From positions 1-37,763 of the forward strand of contig CAYQAJ010000015.1 of the NCBI GenBank assembly GCA_964415245.1: a DNA stretch of 37,763 nucleotides, written 5' to 3'. The translations under genes were made by a program, and so were the position numbers. Positions 8,653 through 16,569 of the stretch are shown one piece after another. Below the pieces are notes generated by a model. The model was not told where the DNA came from, searched no databases, and worked only from the letters and a program-made list of their open reading frames with translations. The DNA is from CAYQAJ01 sp964415245. Lineage in GTDB: Bacteria > Planctomycetota > Planctomycetia > Pirellulales > Pirellulaceae. The number at the start of each line of letters is the position of its first letter. The first letter of the stretch is position 1.

Positions 8653-8662
8653 CCTATGTGCC

Positions 8663-9244
8663 ATGCACCGCGACGAAGCTTTCGACCTTATGTGCCGGTA
8701 CACCGCCAGCCAGAGCCTGCGGCGGCATATGCTGGCCGTCGAGGCGGCTATGCGAGCCTATGCTCGCAAGTGGGGCCACGACGAAGCAAAGTGGGGCATC
8801 GTCGGCCTGCTGCACGACTTTGATTACGAGCGGTGGCCCGATCCGCCCGACCACCCGCTGAAGGGCGCGGCCATCCTGGCGGAACACGGCTATCCGGCCG
8901 ACGTGATCTACGCCATCAAGTCGCACGCCGACTACCTGCCCGATTGCCCCCGCGTCTCACCCCTCGACAAAGCGCTCTACGCCTGCGACGAACTGGCGGG
9001 CTTCATCTCGGCCGTGGCGGTCGTGCGGCCGGAGAAGATCGTCGGCCTGCGCGCCAAGAGCGTCCGCAAAAAGATGAAACAGAAAACCTTCGCCGCCGCC
9101 GTCAATCGCGATGACATTGTCCGCGGCGCCGAAGACCTGGGCGTCGACCTGGACGAGCACATCCAGTTTGTCATCGACGCGATGGCGGGGATTGCGCGCG
9201 ACCTGGGATTGGAACCCGACCCGGGGGGCAACCCGTTAGGTTGA
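8663..9244 (+). CDS. HD-domain phosphohydrolase
   Basis: 193 residues. The metal-binding HD pattern is visible: H22, the H51-D52 doublet in LLHDFD, H64 and H88. A downstream D in LDKALYACDELAG also fits. This is the small HDIG-type fold found in hydrolases of nucleotides or other phosphate esters, and the substrate cannot be told from sequence. A helical C-terminal half follows. The ATG at 8663 matches the family N-terminus. No clear Shine-Dalgarno is seen because heptamer hairpin 3 occupies the upstream position. This is a stand-alone gene, as its flanks are repeat elements. Confidence 0.85.
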   Translation: MHRDEAFDLMCRYTASQSLRRHMLAVEAAMRAYARKWGHDEAKWGIVGLLHDFDYERWPDPPDHPLKGAAILAEHGYPADVIYAIKSHADYLPDCPRVSPLDKALYACDELAGFISAVAVVRPEKIVGLRAKSVRKKMKQKTFAAAVNRDDIVRGAEDLGVDLDEHIQFVIDAMAGIARDLGLEPDPGGNPLG

Positions 9245-9260
9245 TCGAAGCTGTTGGCGC

Positions 9261-9760
9261 AAATGCAGAGTGCAGAATGCAGAGTGCAGAATGAGGAGAA
9301 AAAGGGTGGTCGGCCAAAAGAATCCGGCGGCCGCTGACCTGGCGAAACGAACCAAGGCGTATGCTCTGCGGATCATACGTTTGTACAGCGCTCTGCCGAA
9401 GTCGCTAGTCGCACAGGTTCTCGGAAGACAATTGCTTCGGAGCGGAACTTCTGTCGGTTCCCAGTATCGTGAAGGCCGTCGGTCGCGCAGCGTTGCCGAA
9501 TTCGTCAGCAAACTGAGCGGGGCGCTACAGGAACTCGATGAGACAATGTATTGGCTGGAGCTATTGCAGGATGCCGAAATCGTACGGCCGTCGAGGCTCG
9601 CGAGTCTCATGGACGAGTCCGACCAGATCAGCGCCATGCTCGTGGCATCGATCAACACGGCAAAGCGTCGAATGCGATCCAAGAAGGGAAAACCATAATC
9701 AAGCGTCTACATGGCTTCCCGCATTTTCATTCTGCACTCTGCGTTCCGCACTCTGCATTT
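9261..9760 (+). mobile_element. S23/IVS-like element 1: inverted heptamer arrays around a four-helix-bundle gene
   Basis: A 500-bp unit. The left array at 9261-9296 is made of GAGTGCA/GAATGCA heptamers. It is followed by the four-helix-bundle gene (9291-9698), then the inverted array at 9722-9760 (TTCTGCACTCTGCGTTCCGCACTCTGCA without the final bases). The layout matches element 2 (10134-10632) and the empty hairpins at 2612, 6677 and 8572. No transposase is encoded. The mobile nature is inferred from copy number and structure. Confidence 0.65.
9291..9698 (+). CDS. Four-helix-bundle protein (S23/IVP family), copy 1
   Basis: About 135 residues from the ATG at 9291; an in-frame GTG at 9270 lies deeper in the repeat. 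The sequence has the family features of 23S rRNA intervening-sequence proteins: an early basic helix (AKRTKAYALRIIRLY), the motif Q-L-L-R-S-G-T-S-V-G-S-Q-Y-R-E-G, then a helix with SKLSGALQELDETMYWLELL and a final basic tail. Family members form small helical oligomers; the related Avd protein of diversity-generating retroelements binds RNA. Hand alignment with copy 2 gives about 13 substitutions over ~116 residues, so duplication was fairly recent and the protein appears to have been kept under selection. No rRNA or reverse transcriptase is nearby. Cellular role unknown. Confidence 0.82.
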   Translation: MRRKRVVGQKNPAAADLAKRTKAYALRIIRLYSALPKSLVAQVLGRQLLRSGTSVGSQYREGRRSRSVAEFVSKLSGALQELDETMYWLELLQDAEIVRPSRLASLMDESDQISAMLVASINTAKRRMRSKKGKP

Positions 9761-9770
9761 GGAGAACACC

Positions 9771-10133
9771 ATGAAAATCGAAACCCCCGAACAGCTCGCC
9801 GCCAAGAAATGTCAGCCGTGCGAAGGGGGCGTTGAGCCCTACTCGGCGGACGATGCGCGGCAGCAGCTTGCCAAGCTTTCGGACTGGCGGCTGACGCACG
9901 AGGGGCAGCGCATCCGCAAGGACTGGAAGGCCAAGGATTTTCCGGTGGCCATGCATTTCCTAAACCGTGTGGCCCAAATCGCGGAAGACGACGGCCATCA
10001 CCCGGATTTGCACCTGGAAGGATATCGCAACGTGTGGATCGAGCTGTGGACCCACGCCATCGGCGGCCTGAGCGAGAACGACTTTATCTTGGCCGCCAAA
10101 ATCGACCAGGTGCCGATTGAACTCAAGGATTGA
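9771..10133 (+). CDS. phhB: Pterin-4a-carbinolamine dehydratase
   Basis: 120 residues. It dehydrates 4a-hydroxytetrahydrobiopterin, recycling the pterin cofactor of aromatic amino acid hydroxylases; in some bacteria homologues instead help molybdopterin or other pterin chemistry. The active-site block is intact: E72-D-D-G-H76-H77-P-D, then W93-T-H94 and the G-L-S-E-N-D-F motif. The ATG at 9771 has GGAG (9761-9764) directly following the heptamer array of element 1. No hydroxylase gene is visible nearby. The gene is bracketed by the two oppositely oriented four-helix-bundle elements. Assignment is strong. Confidence 0.93.
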   Translation: MKIETPEQLAAKKCQPCEGGVEPYSADDARQQLAKLSDWRLTHEGQRIRKDWKAKDFPVAMHFLNRVAQIAEDDGHHPDLHLEGYRNVWIELWTHAIGGLSENDFILAAKIDQVPIELKD

Positions 10134-10632
10134 ATGCGGAATGCAGAGTGCAGAGTGAAGAATGAAGAATGGGCGAGGAACGGTTCGACTATCGCTTTCC
10201 TTTCTTCTGACGCAATCGACGCTTTGCAGTGTTGATCGACGCCACAAGCATGGCGCTGATCTGGTCGGACTCGTCTATGAGACTGGTGAGCCGAGAAGCT
10301 CGCACGATGTCGGCGTCCTGCAGCAGTTCGAGCCAATACATGGTTTCATCGAGCTCCTGCAGCGCCCCACTCAACTTGCTGATAAACTCGGCTATGCTGC
10401 GTGACCGACAACCTTCCCGATACTGGGAACCGACGGACGTTCCACTCCGCAGCAACTGCTTGCCGAGAACCTGCGCCTCCGGAGATTTCGGCAGAGCGCC
10501 GTACAAACGAATGATGCGTAGGGCATACGCCTTGGTCCGTTTCGCCAGTTCGGTACCTTCCGTCTTCCTTTGGCCAACCACTGTTGGCTCCTCATTCTTC
10601 ACTCTTCACTCTTCACTCTTCACTCTGCATTT
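10134..10632 (-). mobile_element. S23/IVS-like element 2: inverted heptamer arrays around a four-helix-bundle gene
   Basis: 499 bp, the same plan as element 1 but in opposite orientation. Array 10134-10171 (GAATGCG, GAATGCA, GAGTGCA, GAGTGAA, GAATGAA) faces array 10591-10632 (TTCACTC units). The gene between is on the minus strand. The right array also encodes the last codons of the neighbouring oxidoreductase. Confidence 0.65.
10189..10602 (-). CDS. Four-helix-bundle protein (S23/IVP family), copy 2
   Basis: 137 residues. It starts at a GTG (10600-10602) supplied by the heptamer array; an in-frame TGA two codons upstream leaves this as the only plausible start. It carries the same helices and the Q-L-L-R-S-G-T-S-V-G-S-Q-Y-R-E-G motif as copy 1, and differs from it mainly by conservative changes (V/I, E/D, R/K, M/L). 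That pattern suggests purifying selection rather than decay. The first ~15 codons differ in frame from copy 1 because of an indel next to the array. It lies 10 nt downstream of the stop of the MocA oxidoreductase on the same strand, so translational coupling is possible. Confidence 0.82.
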   Translation of the reverse strand: MKNEEPTVVGQRKTEGTELAKRTKAYALRIIRLYGALPKSPEAQVLGKQLLRSGTSVGSQYREGCRSRSIAEFISKLSGALQELDETMYWLELLQDADIVRASRLTSLIDESDQISAMLVASINTAKRRLRQKKGKR

Positions 10633-11722
10633 GCCTCAGCGGGTTTTCTCGCTCCTTCAGTGGGAACTTCACCGGGCCCCCGGCGCATTGTGAGGCGAAC
10701 ACGGCCGCGATCATGCCGACCGAGCCGCGAGCTTCGTACATGTTGGCTTCCGGCTGGCGGTCTTCCTCAATCGCCGCCATCAAGTCGCGGCATGCCACGA
10801 CGTTGCCCTGCGAGTTGCTCCCTTCGGTGATCTCTTCCTTCTTGCCAACGCCAGCCGAGCTGATCGGCACCCAGCTCTTGCCGCTGCGGCCGGGCGACCA
10901 GGTGGGGTCGTCGAGAAAGTGCGCGGCCGGCAGGTAGCCGGTGACCATGTCGATGGCCCCGTTCGAGCCGAGAATCCGCAACCCGAACCGGCCTCCCGCG
11001 GCATTGCGCCGTGAACCGAAGAAGGCGGTCGATCCGTCGAACAGGCCGTACATGGCTTGCACGTTGTCGCCGGCCAACAGGCCGATGCCCTCGTTCCCCT
11101 CGACCACATTTTCCTTGGCGATGGGTTTGCCCTTTTCGAGCACCGAGGCGAAACACCACAAGGGCTCGCCGGCGAAGTACGTGATGAGATTCATGATGTG
11201 ACTGCCCAGCACCCACAGGTCTTCGCCGCCGCCGCGGGAGTCCTCTTTGCCGCGGCCGCGCAGCTCAAGCACCTGGCCGATCTTGCCGTCGTAGATCATG
11301 TCCTGGATGACGTGCAGCTTGGGGCTGTAACGAGTCTGGAACGCGATCGCCAGCTTGATGTTTGTCTTTTCGCAGGCGGCGATCATTTCATCCGCCTCGG
11401 CCAGCGTGCGGCAGAAAGGCTTTTCCATGTAGATGTGAATGCCCCGCTCGGCCGCGGCCACCACCATGTCGCGATGCTGATCGAGCCAGCGGGGGCAAAT
11501 GCTGACGATGTCGGGCTTGGCCTCGTCGAGCATCGCGCGGTAGTCGGCAAATGCGGCGGCAGCGCTGCATCGCTCCTGGGCGGCCGCGCGGCCCTTTTCG
11601 TCAGGGTCGGCCACGGCGACGATTTCCGCTTCGGGAATCGACCGCCAAACCACGTCGATGCCGTGTCCATAGTCCCCCCGGCCCGTGTGACCGATCACTC
11701 CGACGCGATATCTGGCAGCCAC
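10613..11722 (-). CDS. Gfo/Idh/MocA family oxidoreductase
   Basis: 369 residues from a GTG with a strong AGGAG seven nt upstream; in-frame ATGs upstream (11770, 11785) have poorer sites. The N-terminal Rossmann fold has GVIGHTGRGDYG (8-19), and the family signature E100-K-P is intact in YMEKPFCRTLAEADEM. The C-terminal alpha/beta domain follows. The reaction is NAD(P)-dependent oxidation or reduction of a sugar or cyclitol; the substrate is not deducible. Planctomycetes carry many such paralogues, often beside DUF1080 proteins, and one lies divergently at 11937. The last codons (RQMQSEE-stop) are read from the heptamer array of element 2, so the element has replaced the original 3' end. Confidence 0.9.
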   Translation of the reverse strand: MAARYRVGVIGHTGRGDYGHGIDVVWRSIPEAEIVAVADPDEKGRAAAQERCSAAAAFADYRAMLDEAKPDIVSICPRWLDQHRDMVVAAAERGIHIYMEKPFCRTLAEADEMIAACEKTNIKLAIAFQTRYSPKLHVIQDMIYDGKIGQVLELRGRGKEDSRGGGEDLWVLGSHIMNLITYFAGEPLWCFASVLEKGKPIAKENVVEGNEGIGLLAGDNVQAMYGLFDGSTAFFGSRRNAAGGRFGLRILGSNGAIDMVTGYLPAAHFLDDPTWSPGRSGKSWVPISSAGVGKKEEITEGSNSQGNVVACRDLMAAIEEDRQPEANMYEARGSVGMIAAVFASQCAGGPVKFPLKERENPLRQMQSEE

Positions 11723-11936
11723 GATAGAGCTCCTCTGCTGTGCGCGTGTTGTTCCAACGGCCCCGTTCATGAGTCGCGTTTCCATTCTCGCACGCCCGTG
11801 GGGCGTGAGCAATCAATGAACAGGTGCAACGCCCAGCGGCATAGGGTATCATGGTTTGGCGCGCTGGGCCGGTCGGCCGCGAAACTGCAAGCGAGTTGGA
11901 CCCTCCCACCTATCCTTCTCCCGCGAGGAAACCACC

Positions 11937-12671
11937 ATGACTCCGCATCGAAAGCGAATGACTCTTGTGAGCTACCTGACGTCCCTTTCCCTGGCGATCG
12001 CATTAACTCCCCAGGCGGCGAGCGCCGAGGATCAGCCGCTGAACACGCCGCCCGACGGATTTACCGCGCTGTTCAACGGCAAGGATCTGACGAACTGGAA
12101 GGGACTGGTCGGCAATCCCAAGTCGCGCGCCGTCATGAGCCCCGACGAATTGGCCGACGCGACGATTGCCGCCGACGAGAAGATGCGGGCGCACTGGCAC
12201 CCGATGGACGGAATCCTGGTGTTCGACGGCAAGGGGGACAACCTGTGCACGGCCAAGGACTACGGCGACTTCGAACTGTATGTCGACTGGAAGATCAAGG
12301 AGGCGGGGGACAGTGGCATCTACCTCCGCGGCTCGCCGCAGGTGCAGATATGGGATCCCGATTCGGCCGATCAGAACGCGGTCGGTTCCGGCGGGTTGTA
12401 TAACAACCAGCAGAATCCCAGCAAGCCGCTGGTCAAGGCCGACAACCCCGTGGGCGAGTGGAATACGTTCTACATCAAGATGGTAGGTGACAAGGTCACG
12501 GTGAAACTCAACGGCAAGCTGGTGGTCGACAACGTCGTGCTCGAAAACTACTGGGAGCGCGACAAACCGATCTACCCCACCGGTTCGATCGAGCTGCAGA
12601 ATCACGGCAACACGCTGTACTTCCGCAACGTCTACGTCCGCGAGCTCGGCAGCGGCGGCAAATCGGAGTAG
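11937..12671 (+). CDS. Secreted DUF1080 protein (3-keto-disaccharide hydrolase-like)
   Basis: 244 residues. A signal peptide (about 1-30, ending ASAED) is followed by a DUF1080 jelly-roll domain. Its opening DGFTALFNGKDLTNWKG and the central GDFELYVDWKIKEAGDSGIYLRG are typical. Some members cleave 3-keto-glycosides made by Gfo/Idh/MocA-type dehydrogenases, which fits the divergent oxidoreductase at 10613-11722. The ATG at 11937 has GAGGAA seven nt upstream. The shared 214-nt intergenic region could co-regulate the pair. Domain identity is confident; the substrate is inferred from context. Confidence 0.9.
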   Translation: MTPHRKRMTLVSYLTSLSLAIALTPQAASAEDQPLNTPPDGFTALFNGKDLTNWKGLVGNPKSRAVMSPDELADATIAADEKMRAHWHPMDGILVFDGKGDNLCTAKDYGDFELYVDWKIKEAGDSGIYLRGSPQVQIWDPDSADQNAVGSGGLYNNQQNPSKPLVKADNPVGEWNTFYIKMVGDKVTVKLNGKLVVDNVVLENYWERDKPIYPTGSIELQNHGNTLYFRNVYVRELGSGGKSE

Positions 12672-12691
12672 CGAGTCGAACGATTGCTGTG

Positions 12692-12757
12692 GAGAAGGGG
12701 ACAGGCACAATTTGCTCCACGGACTGCGCAAATTGAGCCAGTCCCCGACGGTTTTGA
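12692..12757. repeat. REPIN-like hairpin, GGGGACAGGC family, copy A
   Basis: Left arm (AGAAGGGGACAGGCACAATTTG) and right arm (CAAATTGAGCCAGTCCCCGACGGTTTT) are partial inverted complements with a short CTCCACGGACTGCG loop. The same arms recur at 20299, 34875 and, degenerate, 34996. Confidence 0.85.
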
Positions 12758-12834
12758 GGACACGCGTTGCATGTCCGCCGAGGCGTGAGCGGGCCAGGAC
12801 GGTCGCCAAACAAACGTGGCGAAGGTCAACACTC

Positions 12835-15800
12835 GTGCCACTTTCGCTCAAACAGTTCCGCCAGCGGCTCAACGAAAGCGGCCTCGTTTCGCAGGCGGAC
12901 TTGCAGGCGCTGATCGCTGAACTGCCCGACGAGCGCCGCCCCGCCGATGGCGAGCAGCTTGCCCGGCTGTTGGTCCAGCAGAAGAAGCTCTCGGCATTCC
13001 AGGCCCAGCAGATTTACGCCGGCAAGGGCAAGGCGCTCACACTCGGCAACTATGTCATTCTCGACAAGCTCGGCCAGGGAGGGATGGGCCTGGTATACAA
13101 GGCCGAGCATCGGCGGATGGAACGCCAAGTCGCGCTCAAGGTTCTCTCGAAGGCCGTCACCAAGGATCCCGAGGCCGCGCGGCGGTTCCAGCGGGAGGTC
13201 AAAGCGGCCGCCAAGCTCGAACATCCCAACGTCGTCACCGCCTACGACGCCGACGAGGCGGGCGGCATTCACTTTCTGGTAATGCAGTTTGTCGACGGCA
13301 CCGATCTGAGCGTGCTCGTGCGGCAAGAGGGGCCGCTCTCGGTCGAGCAAGCGCTCGGCTGCGTGCTTCAGGCGGCCCGCGGATTGGAGTACGCCCACAG
13401 CCGCGGCGTGGTGCACCGGGACATCAAGCCCTCGAATCTGCTGCTGGATCGCGAAGGAACAGTACAAATCCTCGATATGGGTCTGGCCCGCATCGAGTCG
13501 GCCGGCCCCGACCAGGACCAGCTTACCGGCACGGGCCAGATCATGGGTACGATCGACTACATGGCCCCCGAGCAGGCAGCGGACACCAAAACGGCCGACG
13601 CCCGGGCCGATGTCTACTCGCTCGGCGCGACGCTGTGGTACCTGCTTACGGGATGCGCCATGTACGAGGCCGATACGCTAGTCAAGAAGCTAATGGCGCA
13701 CCAAAACAACCCGCTCCCCTCGCTGCGCGACGCGTGCCCGGGCATCAGCACCGAATTGGAGGCCGTGTTCGCCAAGATGATCGCCAAGACGCCCGACGAG
13801 CGTTATTGGAGCATGACCGACCTGATCGTCGACCTGGAGCGGTGTACGGGCGAATCGAAGGCAGCGCCGCCGGTTGCCTCCGCCCCCGGGGAGGACACGC
13901 GGCTTAATGCGTTCCTGCGCGGAATGAAGTCTTCGCCCGGATCGGCCGTGGCGGCAAAGCCCACAGCAAAGGACGCAGCAAGAAAAGAGGCGACCGTTTC
14001 GAGCGGCGCCACGCCCACGATGACCTTTCGATCCGCCCACGCCGATACCGACCCGCAGACGCAGTTTTCACTGGGGGGAGCGGCGAGCCCGATCGCAACC
14101 CGAAGCGTCAGCGAGGGCGCAACTCCAGTCCGCGATGCCGGCCAACTATTGCGCGTTGTTCGGCCCTGGCTCGTGGCGCTCCCTCGCTCACGCTTCGGGT
14201 TACTGTGCATCGCGGGCGGCGGCGTGGTGCTGGCGACGTTCGCGGTTCTCCTGGCGACGATCGTTTTCTTCGTACGAACGAAAGACGGGGTGATTCGCGT
14301 CGAGATCGGCGATCCCTCGATCGAAGTGGCCATCAAGGGAACGGAAATCGTTCTCAAGCAGGCCGACAATGGCACCGACGTCAAGCTCTCGCCCGGCGAC
14401 AAAACGCTCATCGTGCAGCGGGGCGATTTTCAGTTCGAGACCGACAAATTGATTCTCAAGCGGGGAGAAACGGTCGCGGTGCACGTCGAGCTGCTGCCCG
14501 GCGAAATCGAGGTCCGACAGGGGGATCAGATCATCGGCCAGGGCGCCTTGCCGGGCGATCGCGTGGCGAGCTGGCACGGCTGGCCGGCCGATGCCCCAGC
14601 GCCGGCGATTGCCCCGTTCAACGCCGGGCAGGCCAAAAAGCACCAAGAGGAGTGGGCCGAATATCTCGGTGTGCCGGTCGAGTGGAAAAACTCCATCGGT
14701 ATGAAGTTCGTCCTGATCCCGCCGGGAGAGTTCTTGATGGGCAGCACGCCCGAGGAGATCGAAGCAACGCTTGTGGTCGCCGGCGAAGACGAAAACTGGA
14801 AGAAGCACATCCGCAGCGAACCCCTACGGCACAAGGTCATTCTGACGCAGCCGTTCTACCTGGGCGTCCATGAAATCAGGCAGGCCGAGTACGAGAAAGT
14901 GATGAGCGCCAATCCGTCCGCATTCGCAGCGACCGGAACCTTTCCGGAGTTCGTTGCCAAAGTGACGGGGAAGGACACGGCCGGCCATCCGGTGGAGATG
15001 GTGAGTTGGAAAGATGCGGCCGAATTCTGCGCGAAGTTGAGCGAGAAAGAGCAACTCAAACCGTTTTACTTTCGAGCTGGCGAGAAGGTCACGACGCTGG
15101 ACGGAACCGGCTACCGGTTGCCCACGGAGGCCCAGTGGGAGTTCGCCTGCCGCGCGGGAACGACGACGAAGTACTGGATCGGCGACCAGGACGAAGACCT
15201 GGTGCAGGCCGGATGGTTCAACGTCGACTCCGGCGGGCGCACGCACGCCGCGGGAGAGTTAAAGGCGAATCCGCTGGGGCTCTTCGACATCCACGGCAAC
15301 GTGTGGGAGTGGGTCCAGGACTGGTGGGAGCCGACCTACTACAGCCAATTTCAGGAAAGGCCCGCGCTGGACCCAAGCGGCCCAGCTTCCGCCGGCTCCG
15401 AGCGTGTGATCCGGGGCGGCGGTTGGAACTACGAGGCGTCCTTCTGCCGGGCCTCGTCTCGCTACGCCAACGACCAGTCGGCCCGTTACTACAGCAACGG
15501 TTTCCGCGTGGCGTTGGCGGTCGAGGCTGTCAAGCAAGCGATCGCCGCACAATCGTCAACGATTTCCGGCGGGTGGCACGGCTGGCCGGCCGATGCGCCC
15601 AAGCCCGCCATCGCGCCGTTCAACGCCGAACAAGCCAAGAAGCACCAAACTGAGTGGGCCGACTATCTCGGTCTGCCCGTGGAGTGGGAAAACTCGATCG
15701 GAATGAAGTTCATTCTCATTCCGCCCGGCGAGTTTTTGATGGGAAGCACGCCGGAGGAGATCGAAGGACCCTTCAAGGTTGCCGGCGACGACACGTACTG

Positions 15801-16569
15801 GCAAGGGTTGATCCGAAGCGAGCTCCCGCGGCACAAGGTGATACTGACGCAACCGATCTACCTCGGCCTTCACGAAGTCACGCAAAGCGATTACGAGTCG
15901 GTGATGGGGACGAATCCTTCCCACTTCGCTGCAACGGGACCCGGGAAAGATGCCGTCGAGGGGTTGGACACGAGCCGACACCCGGTCGAAATGGTGCACT
16001 GGACCGATGCCGCCGAGTTCTGTGTCAGGCTCAGCGAGAAGGAGAGTCGCAGTCCGTTCTACTCCCCGACCGGCGAAACGCTGGCTCCGCAAGGTAACGC
16101 CGGCTATCGATTGCCCACCGAGGCTCTATGGGAATTTGCCGGCCGGGCGGGCACGACGACGAAGTACTGCACCGGCGACGACGACGAAGACTTGCTGGAG
16201 GTGGCGTGGATCGGCGCGAACTCCGATAAGCGGACGCACTCGGTGGGAGAGTTAACGGCGAATCCGTTTGGACTCTACGACGTTCACGGCAACGTCTGGG
16301 AGTGGGTGCACGATTGGTGGTCGCAAGACTATTACAGCCAATTCCCGAACACGCCGGCCATCGACCCGACCGGCCCCGCCGCCGGTTCGAAGCGCGTGCT
16401 CCGAGGCGGCGACTGGGGTTTCTCCGCGTCCCGTAGCCGAATCGCACGTCGCAGCGCCCGTGAACCCGAGAACCGCGGCTACAACGCCACGGGATTTCGG
16501 GTAGCGCTGCCGGCTGAAGCGGTACGGCAAGAGCTGGATTCCGCAGACTCGCAGCCGTCAGGTAGTTAG
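12835..16569 (+). CDS. Membrane Ser/Thr protein kinase fused to two FGE/SUMF1-type domains
   Basis: 1244 residues from a GTG with GAAGG nine nt upstream; longer forms would translate the REP hairpin. A helical N-terminal region (1-68) precedes a Hanks-type kinase. Key residues: glycine loop GQGGMG (79-84), K102, HRDIKPSN with D196, DMG in place of DFG at 214, and GTIDYMAPEQ. A variable linker and one transmembrane helix (about 455-481) lead to two exported FGE-sulfatase domains (about 613-900 and 945-1230). Each is preceded by the same WHGWPADAP…QAKKHQ module, so a ~1-kb segment was duplicated. Domain 1 keeps a Cys (FCRASSR); domain 2 has SRSRIARR there, so oxidase chemistry is unlikely and ligand sensing more plausible. 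The linker holds two inverted copies of the GCGTAAGCGAGGG repeat. Confidence 0.92.
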   Translation: MPLSLKQFRQRLNESGLVSQADLQALIAELPDERRPADGEQLARLLVQQKKLSAFQAQQIYAGKGKALTLGNYVILDKLGQGGMGLVYKAEHRRMERQVALKVLSKAVTKDPEAARRFQREVKAAAKLEHPNVVTAYDADEAGGIHFLVMQFVDGTDLSVLVRQEGPLSVEQALGCVLQAARGLEYAHSRGVVHRDIKPSNLLLDREGTVQILDMGLARIESAGPDQDQLTGTGQIMGTIDYMAPEQAADTKTADARADVYSLGATLWYLLTGCAMYEADTLVKKLMAHQNNPLPSLRDACPGISTELEAVFAKMIAKTPDERYWSMTDLIVDLERCTGESKAAPPVASAPGEDTRLNAFLRGMKSSPGSAVAAKPTAKDAARKEATVSSGATPTMTFRSAHADTDPQTQFSLGGAASPIATRSVSEGATPVRDAGQLLRVVRPWLVALPRSRFGLLCIAGGGVVLATFAVLLATIVFFVRTKDGVIRVEIGDPSIEVAIKGTEIVLKQADNGTDVKLSPGDKTLIVQRGDFQFETDKLILKRGETVAVHVELLPGEIEVRQGDQIIGQGALPGDRVASWHGWPADAPAPAIAPFNAGQAKKHQEEWAEYLGVPVEWKNSIGMKFVLIPPGEFLMGSTPEEIEATLVVAGEDENWKKHIRSEPLRHKVILTQPFYLGVHEIRQAEYEKVMSANPSAFAATGTFPEFVAKVTGKDTAGHPVEMVSWKDAAEFCAKLSEKEQLKPFYFRAGEKVTTLDGTGYRLPTEAQWEFACRAGTTTKYWIGDQDEDLVQAGWFNVDSGGRTHAAGELKANPLGLFDIHGNVWEWVQDWWEPTYYSQFQERPALDPSGPASAGSERVIRGGGWNYEASFCRASSRYANDQSARYYSNGFRVALAVEAVKQAIAAQSSTISGGWHGWPADAPKPAIAPFNAEQAKKHQTEWADYLGLPVEWENSIGMKFILIPPGEFLMGSTPEEIEGPFKVAGDDTYWQGLIRSELPRHKVILTQPIYLGLHEVTQSDYESVMGTNPSHFAATGPGKDAVEGLDTSRHPVEMVHWTDAAEFCVRLSEKESRSPFYSPTGETLAPQGNAGYRLPTEALWEFAGRAGTTTKYCTGDDDEDLLEVAWIGANSDKRTHSVGELTANPFGLYDVHGNVWEWVHDWWSQDYYSQFPNTPAIDPTGPAAGSKRVLRGGDWGFSASRSRIARRSAREPENRGYNATGFRVALPAEAVRQELDSADSQPSGS
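14094..14204. repeat. Inverted pair of the GCGTAAGCGAGGG repeat inside the kinase gene
   Basis: Copy C (14094-14118) and copy D (14177-14204, inverted) lie in frame just before the transmembrane helix of the kinase. They encode ATRSVSEGA and ALPRSRFGLL. They can pair as a hairpin with a ~58-nt loop. Related copies sit in the gene at 1405-2529. Confidence 0.75.

Noticed and set aside
9261..9760. True 23S rRNA intervening sequence
   Set aside because: The flanks are protein genes, not rRNA; only the architecture and protein family are shared.
9261..10632. Diversity-generating retroelement (four-helix protein as Avd)
   Set aside because: No reverse transcriptase, template repeat or variable C-type lectin target is in the window.
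10229..10693. Plus-strand open frame over four-helix copy 2
   Set aside because: Antisense of the clearly conserved four-helix protein.
11057..12403. Plus-strand open frame spanning the oxidoreductase and the DUF1080 gene
   Set aside because: Antisense to one real gene and out of frame in the other; no coherent domain.
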